Shown here: in pieces, positions 24,871 to 33,038 of the stretch | Layout: every line of letters starts with the position of its first letter | Position numbering within the stretch: position 1 is the stretch's first letter | Assembly: GCF_027322205.1 (NCBI RefSeq) | Contig: NZ_DAHVHY010000016.1 | Location: forward strand, 1 to 35,052 | Direction: 5' to 3' | DNA from: Acidithiobacillus sp. | GTDB lineage: Bacteria; Pseudomonadota; Gammaproteobacteria; Acidithiobacillales; Acidithiobacillaceae | DNA length: 35,052 nucleotides | Position numbers and translations under genes: made by a program | The notes under the pieces: generated by a model | Seen by the model: only the letters and a program-made list of their open reading frames with translations | What the model was told of the DNA's origin: nothing | Database searches by the model: none

Positions 24871-25070
24871 CGAATCCATGATGGACCCCCATTAACCACT
24901 GCTGTCATTGCATTTGTCATGGCATTCCTGGCGTGGTACAGACTTGCTGCAGGAAAGATACATGTGGGGATGTTGCTCCCATCTCAGCAGAAAGGTGGGG
25001 GAGCGTTGGAAGAACGGTTATCCGGGAGGTTACGGGGCTGGCGGGCAGGAGAGGGCGTACTGTCGGGGTC

Positions 25071-28000
25071 TTATGGTTTAGGAAAGGGTGGACTATGTCC
25101 GTTGGCCTCACGAATCGCGCTGAGGAGGACCTGCTGGAAAAAACCCGCCGCATCCTCGGCGGCCGTCCAGTCCACCGCGCCCTCCGCTCGAAAAGCCTTG
25201 ATCGTGGCCTCCAGCACACGATGATAGGCATGATGCGCAATATCAATAGTCGTGCCTGCCAATCCCAGTGCCGCAATGGCGGCCGTTATGGGGGAGGACA
25301 ACGCATCCTGCAGCGGCAAACCGGTCAGCCACGGGGGATTTTTCACGGCCAATCCCTGGATCAGGCTGACATAAGCAAGGTGATGGGCAAAAATACCGAG
25401 GAGGCTGTAGAGCGAGTCTTCCCGTGGCGGGGGTGAACACCGCAGCCATTCGTGCAGGACATCGACAGGCATCGCCGGAGCAATGGCGTAGCCCTGTACC
25501 ATGGGCACGTTGAGCACTTTCAGCGCATCGAGCACATCGGCTGTCTCACAGCCCTCCGCCACAAAGTCCACCCGCAGGCTGCGACTCAGATCGAGCAGGG
25601 TCTGAATAAAATGCAGACCATTGGGGTTGGCCTTCAGGGTGTGCACAAAGGTCTGGTCGAGTTTGATTTCATCAATGGGAAGGTCCTTGAGCCGCAAGAG
25701 CGAGGAGTAGGCACTGCCAATATCATCCAGGGCTACCCGCACACCAAGGGCCTTGATCTCGAGAATCCGCTCCCGCGCTTCGTCCATGGAAGGAAAATCG
25801 CTGCCCTCCAGGATCTCCAGAACGATGCGTGACGGGTCAATGCTGGCTGCTGTGGCCAGGATACCATCCAGACAGCTCAGGCAGATGCCGGAGATGAGCA
25901 ATTCTGGCGTGACATTCACCGAAACCCACAGGGCATGGCCCGCCTTGTCCAGTTCGATCAGGTCCGTAATGGCCCGGGAAAGCATCAACTGGGTCAGCAT
26001 GTGCTGGTCTTCGGGGTTGAACTGGGGTAGAAACTCCTTGGGCAGGAGGATAGCGCCTTCGCTGTTTTCCAGTCTGGCCAGCGCCTCTATGCCAACGATA
26101 CGATGGGAGGCGAGATCCAGCACCGGCTGGTAAAACACCCGCAGACCACCAGCGCCCAGCAAGGAGCGCAGCGTCTTACCGGCTTTTCGACTTTGATCCA
26201 GGGCGTCATTGTAGTAGCTCCAATACTGATTTCGTTGCTCCTTGGCCGCTTTCGAAACATAGAGCGCCTGATCCGCATGGCGCAGGAGCAGGTCTGCATC
26301 GCAGTCGTCCAGGGGATATACGGTGAGTCCCAGGCTGCCACGCACCTGGATGGTGAGACCTTCGTCGAGGCTGAAAGGTAATTCAAGGGCTTCGCCTACC
26401 TTGGCGATGATTGTCTCCAGGTCACCCAGGTCGCGCAGGTCTTCCAGGATCAGCACAAACTCATCACCCCCCAGGCGTGCGGCAACGTCCGTATGGCGCA
26501 GGGCTTGTTTCAAGCGTTCGGCCAGAACCATGAGCAGGCGATCGCCCATGGCATGTCCATGGGTATCGTTAATAGCCTTGAAATCATCGAGATCGAGCAT
26601 ACCTACACCCAGCAATCGCTCATGGCGAAGTGCCCGCGCCATGGCATCGCCCAGGCGCCGGGCAAGGCCGAGTCGATTGGGCAGGCCCGTGAGACAATCG
26701 TGGTGGGCCTGCCAGGCATGAGACTCCCGTTCGGCGGCCAGTTGTTGACGGCTATGATATTCATCCAGGGCAATACGAATAGTACCCACCAGTTGATTCA
26801 GGAGATTTTGCAGCGCCGGACTAAAATAATCGGCCTCGGTGGACTCCACCATCAGTACGGCTACCGGCGTCGCCCCTCCTCCCGCAAAAATGGGCCATCC
26901 ACCCAATGCCTGCACCTCCCGATTCAGGGATTCTCCCCAGCCTGCACGGATATCTTGATCTTCTTGCACGTCCTCAATCACCAGCGGTGTTGCCGCATGG
27001 TAAACCCGCGCGGCGGCCATGTGGCCATAGGGAAGGTGATCGGGGTTCAACGACACCTGGAGTTCTCGCAGGGCATCTTCGCGCCCCTTGGACCGCGCAA
27101 CTACCGCCGCTTGCTGCAGCCATTCGCTAGCCGGCTTTACCCTCCACACCAACACCCCCAAGGCATCGGTGTATTCCATCAGCAATTGCGCCAGCCGCTG
27201 ATAGAGTATCTCCGGTGCCGGTTGACGCAACATTTCCTGTTGCAGTATCTCCAGCGCCTTCTGGTAATGGTGTAAACGTGCAAGTTCCAGGGCCGTTTTC
27301 CGGCGATCCAAAAAAGCCCCAAGGTCTTTCGCCAAACGGGAAATCAGGCCTCTGATACCTTCCGGGAAGGTTTCGCCATCGCGTCGGTAAATGGAAACGA
27401 TACCTCGGCCGCCTTCGCCGAAATAAAAGGGCGCTCCGGCAAAACCCTCAATGCCATGGGTAACAGCCAGATCCCGCCAGGGCGCCATGACCGGGTCGTC
27501 GCGATGGCAGATATAGGGCTGGCCCGAAAAGATGGCCTGTCCACTCGGACCATACCCTTCGGGCGTATCCGGATCTACAGATATGCGCATGTCACCAAAA
27601 ACCTGTGTGGCAGGACCCGCAGCGGCGGCGATGGACAGCACTGATTGCCCATGGGAGGCGATGCCAATCCAGACCATGGGGGCATGCAGGATATTGGTCA
27701 TTTGGGTGACCACCCGGGAAAAAATATCCTCAACGGAGGACTCTGATTGCGGATGCGTCAGCATCCGGTTTACCTGGGTAATGGCCAGGTAAAAAACCTC
27801 CCGGGAAGCCGCCAGTCGTGCCGCTGCCTGCTGAAAACCTTCCCCCAGCCAGAACATATCCAACTGCAGGCGTTTGCACAGGGCGTGCCAGAGCGACCGA
27901 GACCGTTCCGGTGTAAGGCCCAGCGCTTCCACTCCGGTCTCAAAATCCTCGGCGAGAAGACCATAACACAAGGTAATCGACTGAATGGGCAGGCCCATCT

Positions 28001-28292
28001 GTTGGTAGCCAGCGCCTGCATGCTGCAGAACAGTCCGTCGCTCAGCGTCATACTCTGCACACAGGAGCGCAGCATAATGACTTTCCATGAGCTCCCGAGC
28101 TTGGGTCGGAAACGCTTTACGCAGTAGCGGCCGCAAACTCTGCTCTTGTTGCAGGAGTGTTATCCAGCGCTCGGCAAATGCCCCCCGCCGCAGTGCGATG
28201 CAAGGGCCATAGCGCCGCAGCAAGGCCTCCTCGCCCGGAGTGGGTACGAGGAAGGTTGGCGGAGGATCTGATCCGGCATCAATGAGCGACAT
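25071..28292 (-). CDS. Globin-like/GAF-GGDEF-EAL c-di-GMP turnover protein
   Basis: This 1073-residue soluble protein has no membrane segments. Residues about 20-155 resemble the protoglobin sensor fold, but the position of the heme-binding His (before GLP) is Tyr96 (GYQQMGLP). Two GAF-like domains (about 185-355 and 370-520) follow, then GGDEF (about 535-700; ARLGGDEF intact, RHTD inhibitory site five residues before) and EAL (about 715-955; IEALARLEN, SVNVTPE, LEILE, ALDDIGSAYSSL, IKLDQ, AEGCET), so both activities are possible. A C-terminal extension of about 115 residues resembles that of the protein at 13899-17609. AAAGGAGGG precedes the ATG. It follows the BcsA-like gene by 60 bases, so it probably supplies or removes the c-di-GMP that the synthase's PilZ domain binds. 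Confidence 0.92.
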   Translation of the reverse strand: MSLIDAGSDPPPTFLVPTPGEEALLRRYGPCIALRRGAFAERWITLLQQEQSLRPLLRKAFPTQARELMESHYAALLCAEYDAERRTVLQHAGAGYQQMGLPIQSITLCYGLLAEDFETGVEALGLTPERSRSLWHALCKRLQLDMFWLGEGFQQAAARLAASREVFYLAITQVNRMLTHPQSESSVEDIFSRVVTQMTNILHAPMVWIGIASHGQSVLSIAAAAGPATQVFGDMRISVDPDTPEGYGPSGQAIFSGQPYICHRDDPVMAPWRDLAVTHGIEGFAGAPFYFGEGGRGIVSIYRRDGETFPEGIRGLISRLAKDLGAFLDRRKTALELARLHHYQKALEILQQEMLRQPAPEILYQRLAQLLMEYTDALGVLVWRVKPASEWLQQAAVVARSKGREDALRELQVSLNPDHLPYGHMAAARVYHAATPLVIEDVQEDQDIRAGWGESLNREVQALGGWPIFAGGGATPVAVLMVESTEADYFSPALQNLLNQLVGTIRIALDEYHSRQQLAAERESHAWQAHHDCLTGLPNRLGLARRLGDAMARALRHERLLGVGMLDLDDFKAINDTHGHAMGDRLLMVLAERLKQALRHTDVAARLGGDEFVLILEDLRDLGDLETIIAKVGEALELPFSLDEGLTIQVRGSLGLTVYPLDDCDADLLLRHADQALYVSKAAKEQRNQYWSYYNDALDQSRKAGKTLRSLLGAGGLRVFYQPVLDLASHRIVGIEALARLENSEGAILLPKEFLPQFNPEDQHMLTQLMLSRAITDLIELDKAGHALWVSVNVTPELLISGICLSCLDGILATAASIDPSRIVLEILEGSDFPSMDEARERILEIKALGVRVALDDIGSAYSSLLRLKDLPIDEIKLDQTFVHTLKANPNGLHFIQTLLDLSRSLRVDFVAEGCETADVLDALKVLNVPMVQGYAIAPAMPVDVLHEWLRCSPPPREDSLYSLLGIFAHHLAYVSLIQGLAVKNPPWLTGLPLQDALSSPITAAIAALGLAGTTIDIAHHAYHRVLEATIKAFRAEGAVDWTAAEDAAGFFQQVLLSAIREANGHSPPFPKP

Positions 28293-28352
28293 GTCCGGCC
28301 CTCCTTTCTCGCAGTATAGGGCAGCAGCGCCTACCCCCTGAGCGCCGTTCGC

Positions 28353-30512
28353 TCATCCCGACGCACTTTCCGCCGCCTGGTAGACATAAACCGGCGCCGC
28401 AGAACTACCCACCCGCTCACTGAAATCCGCCTTGATACGCAGAAACTGCCGCTGGTATTTGCCTTGTGTCAACATTTGCACATCTGCCTCAGGCCCAAGC
28501 GTATCATAGGTCATAAATACGCGTGATCCGCTGGTATTGGCGGAAATCAAACCCACATACTGCTGATCTCCCGGAACGTCCAGCCGATGATAAAAAACAG
28601 GTATCCAGCGTCGAACTTTATTGCCACGGAGTCCCTGGCCCATCAACCAGATCCGCAGACTTTCCAGAGGGGTGCGTACCCGCTCGGATAGCCCGAGAAC
28701 GCGCCACTGCAAATCTGAGCCATGCAGAAATGACCCCAAACGGTCCCTGGTCGCATCGTCCCGCCAAAGGAAGCGGCAACCCACAGTGCGCATCTTGCCT
28801 GTTCCACCCTTATTTTCACCAACCACTTCCGCAGCAAAAGGAATTTCTACGTCAGGGAGCAGTAAGCGACCGCTAATTTTACCATGCACGGCGATCTCTT
28901 GCGCCAGGCGCGAATAAATACGAAATCCGGAAAGCGAAATGTCTTCGGCAATGGCCAGTTCGGTCAAGTCTAGCGGATCATCAATACGCACCACGATAGG
29001 CACAGGAAACCGGTATTCGCCGCGACGATGACGACGCACCATGGTCATAGTCACTACCAGAGCCGCCAGACCGATGTTCACACTGGCCCACAGCACGCCT
29101 GCCACCAAGGCACCCGTGGGGATCGTGTGATATCCGGAAAGTCCCCATAACCCAAAGGGAATGGCGACCGCATTCGCCCCAAGTATAGTATACTGGGGAA
29201 CCATATAATGTTGTTCTCCATGGATAGCGCTGGCAGTCTTTGGTGTCACGATAAAAGTGATTTTTCTCCTGAACCAGCCCAGCGTGGACACCATAAGTGC
29301 CCAAAATCGCGTCATATTGAACTGCTCCGTCTGGAGCACGCGGCCATAGCCACGATTAATTTCCTCAAAGGCCCAGAACGTGAACACATAATAAGGGATG
29401 AAGTGCCACAGAAAGGTGGAACTGCCCATATCCACGATGGGTAACCACCCCAGGACCAATACCAGTACCGGTGCTGTATAGAATATCGCTTTCTGCCAAC
29501 CATCGAAGTAGGTGATGGCTGATGCCAGGTAATTGATCCGCTGCGGTATCGTCAGGCCGCGAGCCAAGAGAATGCCCTCCTTGCGCCACACCTGCATGGC
29601 TCCCTGCCCCCAACGTGTGCGCTGCCGCAGATAAGGACCGATAGCCAGGGGCGCCAACCCATAGGCCAGGGATTCCGGGTGATAGACCGATGTATAGCCC
29701 TTCTTGTGTAAGCACAGGGAAGTATGAAGGTCCTCCGTGACCGTTCCCGTGGCGAAGCCACCAATGCTATCCAGCGCTGACCGACGGATCACCGCGCAGC
29801 TACCGCAAAAAAATGCCGCATTCCAGTAGTCCTTGCCACGTTGTATCACGCGAAAGAATAGCGACTGCTCCGACCAGATGCTCTGGTTTCTGGGGCTTTT
29901 GATATGCTGATACGAATCTAGATTATAGAAATCCTGTGGGGTCTGCACAAAAGCCACATTCTCGTCGCCAAAATATCCCAGCGTATGTGTTAAAAATTCC
30001 TTCGATGGAATATGATCTGCATCGAAAATGGCCAGAAAATCAGCTTCTACATGGCGCAGGGCATTATTCAATGAACCAGCCTTCGCATCGGTATTTTCCG
30101 GACGCGTGAGATAGTTGCAACCGAGCTCCTTGGCGAGGCGCCGCATCTGCGGGCGACGACCATCATCCAGCAACCAGGTCTGATGGGGATAATCCATGCG
30201 GATGGCACCCAGCAATGTTTGCCGCAGCATGGCTACCGGCTCATCGAGGGTGGGAATGAGTACCGCCACCTTTAACCCTGGGGGTGCGGGTGGAGATTGC
30301 CGTAGCGCTAGCCGCCACGTCATGAACAGATGGAGCATGATGGTAAAGAAGCTGAAAAGCTCCGCTCCGTACAGCAGAATGGAAAAAACCAGATGGTTAT
30401 CATTCAAGACCCCCGCCCGCCATGGGAGATACCAGGCTGCGGCGAGAAGGAAGATAAATACAACGACTATTTTTTCCTTACCCAGGGACTCATAGGGCAT
30501 ATGCTTGGTCAC
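28353..30512 (-). CDS. bcsA: BcsA-like cellulose synthase catalytic subunit with PilZ domain
   Basis: This 719-residue inner-membrane family-2 glycosyltransferase would polymerise glucose from UDP-glucose and move the chain outward. Seen: N-terminal membrane segments (about 14-65), DD (116-117), DAD (164-166), TED (259-261), QRTRW (297-301), further membrane segments, the gating-loop motif FIVTPK (420-425), and a PilZ domain with RGEYR (497-501) and DISLSG (524-529) for c-di-GMP binding. The set is complete for a c-di-GMP-activated synthase. The start is GTG at 30512, three bases after GGAGGTGA. No bcsB, bcsC, bcsZ or bcsQ lies in the window, which is unusual since BcsB is normally needed; they may be elsewhere, or the product may be another beta-glucan. 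The GGDEF-EAL gene follows in the same unit. Confidence 0.92.
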   Translation of the reverse strand: MTKHMPYESLGKEKIVVVFIFLLAAAWYLPWRAGVLNDNHLVFSILLYGAELFSFFTIMLHLFMTWRLALRQSPPAPPGLKVAVLIPTLDEPVAMLRQTLLGAIRMDYPHQTWLLDDGRRPQMRRLAKELGCNYLTRPENTDAKAGSLNNALRHVEADFLAIFDADHIPSKEFLTHTLGYFGDENVAFVQTPQDFYNLDSYQHIKSPRNQSIWSEQSLFFRVIQRGKDYWNAAFFCGSCAVIRRSALDSIGGFATGTVTEDLHTSLCLHKKGYTSVYHPESLAYGLAPLAIGPYLRQRTRWGQGAMQVWRKEGILLARGLTIPQRINYLASAITYFDGWQKAIFYTAPVLVLVLGWLPIVDMGSSTFLWHFIPYYVFTFWAFEEINRGYGRVLQTEQFNMTRFWALMVSTLGWFRRKITFIVTPKTASAIHGEQHYMVPQYTILGANAVAIPFGLWGLSGYHTIPTGALVAGVLWASVNIGLAALVVTMTMVRRHRRGEYRFPVPIVVRIDDPLDLTELAIAEDISLSGFRIYSRLAQEIAVHGKISGRLLLPDVEIPFAAEVVGENKGGTGKMRTVGCRFLWRDDATRDRLGSFLHGSDLQWRVLGLSERVRTPLESLRIWLMGQGLRGNKVRRWIPVFYHRLDVPGDQQYVGLISANTSGSRVFMTYDTLGPEADVQMLTQGKYQRQFLRIKADFSERVGSSAAPVYVYQAAESASG

Positions 30513-30863
30513 AGGTCACCTCCATTGGTTTATTATTTCGTACTGATCGCGCTGCGTATTCCGGGGCATCGTGGGCATTGATTCCCAGCCTAATCTGCCC
30601 CAGTATCGGACCTGACCCCCAAATCACCACATTTGGCAGATGGGAGAAATTGTTGCACGCAGCAACTGAGGCGGATGAGCAGCAAGGCATAGGACTCCCC
30701 GTTCTTTTGCACACGGTGGATCGCCTAGACAATGCGCTGCTCCAGCGAAAATCTGCCTGCTGGATCATCAGGCACCAACTCCATATCGACCCCCTTGGTT
30801 CATGAAGATCCGGGAAGCGATAGCAGCGCCCGCCCTGCATCTATTTCTTGCTGTATACTTAAA

Positions 30864-30879
30864 AGCAAGGGTCATGCCG
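30864..30879 (-). promoter_or_regulatory. Sigma54 promoter of the bcsA/GGDEF-EAL operon
   Basis: The minus strand reads CGGCATGACCCTTGCT: GG and GC are exactly 10 bases apart and the TTGCT -12 element is identical to that of the amyloid promoter, with the same GGCAT -24 core. It lies about 350 bases before the bcsA start. Confidence 0.72.
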
Positions 30880-30952
30880 TGAAGCATAATGGCCCGTGGG
30901 TGCCATAATCCGGGTGACCCCGGCCACAAAGGAGGGATCCCATCTTCGGCTT

Positions 30953-30972
30953 CTGTAACGCAGTTGTAACAG
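30953..30972. promoter_or_regulatory. Candidate activator site upstream of the bcsA sigma54 promoter
   Basis: CTGTAACGCAGTTGTAACAG is an inverted repeat of CTGT(A/T)AC arms around six bases and contains TGT-N12-ACA at 30954-30971. Its centre is 97 bp from the -12 GC, about one helical turn more than the similar elements at the other two promoters. Confidence 0.5.
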
Positions 30973-31160
30973 CTTTTGCCGACTGCCCTTCGGAAACTGG
31001 CATTTACATCGGGTTCTTTGCCCCTTTTTGGGGGCGGTGCAAAATGTTTCAAGGGAGCAACAGTCAGTTGGAAGCGCACCCCGCCTGTAAACCCCTGAGC
31101 CAAGATAATAACCGGCCTATATGGCCCGAAATCGTATAGATGCGAAGCGAGGAAGCCTTG

Positions 31161-32546
31161 ATGTCAACCATCCCAGTTGTCCAGCGCATGGATTTAGCTA
31201 GCAGCCCGTCGGTTTTAGCTTCGGGCTGCCGGCCATTGCTCATATTCAGCAGACTTCCCATCCCTGGCCTTTCTACCGTCCTGATGCGTAGCTTTGGTTG
31301 GGAGCCCTGCTGGGTCAGCACAGAACGAGATTGCCGAGTGGCAACAGCGGCACAGCCACACATATCTACCGCATTGGTCTATCCAGACGCTGAGGACAAA
31401 TGGTTGCGACAGATGGAAGCGGCTTTTTCCCGATCCCCCCAGCACATCCAGATAGTCGCCATCGTGGATCATGACCGCATGCGAGACCCGCGCCTGCGGC
31501 GCTTCGTCGCCCAGTTCTGCTTCGACTATCACTCCCTACCCCTCAATTTATCGCGCCTCTTTTACAGCCTGGGCCACGCTTATGGTGTGGCGATCATCGG
31601 TGACGGGTGTGGTGACCTGCATCCGCTGGACACCATGGTGGGTGGCAGCAAAGCCATGCTGGCGTTATTTGGGCAGATTCGGAAAGTGGCTACCGTGGAT
31701 GCGCCCGTACTCATTACGGGTGAAACGGGTACAGGTAAGGAGCTTACCGCGCTGGCCATTCATGAGCATTCAGCACGGGCGCACAAGCCCTTTGTGGCGA
31801 TCAACTGCGGCTCCATTCCTGAACAACTCATTCAATCGGAACTGTTTGGCCATGAAAAAGGAGCTTTTACCGGCGCCCACGAGCGCAAGATCGGAAAAAT
31901 TGAGGCTGCTGCGGGTGGCACCTTATTCCTTGATGAAATTGGCGACCTGCCCCTGACGATGCAGGTAAATCTCCTCCGCTTTCTCCAGGAACAATGTTTT
32001 GAACGCGTCGGGTCCACACAAAGCCTCCTGGCTGATGTACGCATCATCGCTGCCACCCATGTTGATCTGGAGGCAGCGGCGAAACAGGGACAGTTTCGGG
32101 AGGACCTATACTATCGCCTCAATGTGTTGCGCTTACAGGTGCCAGCACTGAGAGAGAGGGAAGGCGATGCGCCGCTCCTTGCCCATTATTTCCTCCAGCA
32201 CTTCGCCCATGAAAAAAATCCCCACATCAAAGGGATCGGCCAAGTCGCGCTGGGCGCCATAAGCACCTATTCCTGGCCAGGCAATGTCCGTGAATTGATC
32301 AACCGCATGCGTCGGGCCATGGTGATGAGTGATCATGCGCACATCTCCATTGAAGATCTTGGCCTTCCTGAACAGGATCCGGTATTCTTGACGCGATTGG
32401 ACCTGGCCCGGGAAAAGGCCGAGCGGGAAGCCATCATCGTCGCTATTCATGCCTCTGGAAAAAACCTTTCGGAGGCGGCACGCACCCTCGATATTGCCCG
32501 AGTCACCCTGTATCGACTTATGGACAAATACGCCATTGATGTCTGA
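31161..32546 (+). CDS. Sigma54-dependent activator, VpsR/FleQ-like (regulator 2)
   Basis: This 461-residue protein is a clear paralogue of the one at 18046-19443. It has a receiver-like N-terminal domain (about 25-145, with FDYHSLPLN at 121-129), a AAA+ domain with Walker A GETGTGKE (187-194), a standard sigma54-contact loop GAFTGA (234-239) and Walker B LFLDE, then a Fis-type helix-turn-helix near the end (RTLDIARVTLYRLMDKYAI). The upstream ATG at 31140 is in frame, but AGGAAG precedes the ATG at 31161, which is preferred. It is divergent from the bcsA-like operon and so likely acts on its sigma54 promoter; the amyloid operon is a second candidate. Ligand (c-di-GMP or phosphorylation) is not visible from sequence. 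Confidence 0.9.
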   Translation: MSTIPVVQRMDLASSPSVLASGCRPLLIFSRLPIPGLSTVLMRSFGWEPCWVSTERDCRVATAAQPHISTALVYPDAEDKWLRQMEAAFSRSPQHIQIVAIVDHDRMRDPRLRRFVAQFCFDYHSLPLNLSRLFYSLGHAYGVAIIGDGCGDLHPLDTMVGGSKAMLALFGQIRKVATVDAPVLITGETGTGKELTALAIHEHSARAHKPFVAINCGSIPEQLIQSELFGHEKGAFTGAHERKIGKIEAAAGGTLFLDEIGDLPLTMQVNLLRFLQEQCFERVGSTQSLLADVRIIAATHVDLEAAAKQGQFREDLYYRLNVLRLQVPALREREGDAPLLAHYFLQHFAHEKNPHIKGIGQVALGAISTYSWPGNVRELINRMRRAMVMSDHAHISIEDLGLPEQDPVFLTRLDLAREKAEREAIIVAIHASGKNLSEAARTLDIARVTLYRLMDKYAIDV

Positions 32547-32681
32547 ATAATGGTTAGGCGCTGGTCACGCCGGCCTTGACCATTGGCTCTGTCATTCGGT
32601 TCACAAAAAATCAACCTGCACGAGTACGGAAATGAATGTGAACCAAAAGCTGGTTCGAGGCGGGGCAATGAACCATTGAAG

Positions 32682-32870
32682 CTATCTTCCCAACGCCCTT
32701 TCAATCTTCTTGTCCGTCTTGTACTGACTCAACGCATACACCGCCCAGATGGCCGCGGGCACCCAGCCGATCAGCGTGATCTGCAAAATCAGGCAAATAA
32801 TCCCCGCAATCGGGCGACCAATAGTGAAAAACACCAGAAATGGCAGAAAAATAGCTAAAAACAGGCGCAT
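32682..32870 (-). CDS. YqaE/Pmp3 family membrane peptide
   Basis: This 62-residue protein has two hydrophobic helices (LFLAIFLPFLVFF; then IAGIICLILQITLIGWVPAA) and the family hallmark GRPIAGIICLILQITLIGW with a WAVYAL ending. UPF0057/Pmp3 peptides are small inner-membrane proteins linked in yeast and plants to membrane potential and salt or cold tolerance; the bacterial role is unclear. GGGGGAG lies three bases before the ATG at 32870. It stands alone on the minus strand, convergent with regulator 2. Confidence 0.9.
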   Translation of the reverse strand: MRLFLAIFLPFLVFFTIGRPIAGIICLILQITLIGWVPAAIWAVYALSQYKTDKKIERALGR

Positions 32871-33038
32871 GTGCTCCCCCTATAGGCCTTCTCTTGTCGC
32901 CTGTCCATACTACGACCGGCGCTGTCAGCGCTTCAAGCCCTTGCCGCACTTTTACCGGGCAAGCGTTGCCTTCTGCTAAACTCCGGGCCAGACCCCCCAG
33001 GGATGCGCCCGTGCCCGCCCTCACCTACAGGAGCTATA

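Larger units (their letters stand above)
24652..25070. other. Intergenic region carrying the amyloid-operon promoter
   Basis: No gene is supported in this 419-base stretch. On the minus strand it holds, from far to near: candidate activator sites (24843-24870), an IHF-consensus match (24796-24808), the sigma54 -24/-12 element (24762-24777) and a leader hairpin (24726-24752). The part 24880-25070 lies between these and the end of the GGDEF-EAL gene; no terminator with a T-run was seen there, so read-through from that gene into the amyloid operon is possible. Confidence 0.6.
30513..31160. other. Divergent intergenic region, bcsA-like gene and regulator 2
   Basis: This 648-base gap contains a sigma54 element for bcsA (30864-30879), a palindrome (30953-30972), a second inverted repeat ATGGC-N8-GCCAT (about 30889-30906) and a GCCCC/GGGGC hairpin near 31020-31035. 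The implied bcsA leader is about 340 bases long. Within it a 19-codon frame (30784 down to 30725, MELVPDDPAGRFSLEQRIV) has AAGGGGG five bases before its ATG and might be a leader peptide, but is weak evidence. No GEMM c-di-GMP riboswitch core was found. The promoter of regulator 2 was not identified. Confidence 0.5.

Noticed and set aside
30490-30840. 116-codon minus-strand frame covering the bcsA leader
   Set aside because: Cys/Ser/Arg-rich sequence with no family features; overlaps the bcsA start and ribosome site in another frame.
30513-30860. c-di-GMP (GEMM) riboswitch before bcsA, or elsewhere in intergenic regions
   Set aside because: I found no recognisable conserved GEMM core (such as CACAGGGCAAACC) on either strand.
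30890-30905. TGGCCCGTGGGTGCCA near the bcsA promoter as a sigma54 element
   Set aside because: GG and GC are nine bases apart on both strands instead of ten. It is kept only as an inverted repeat.
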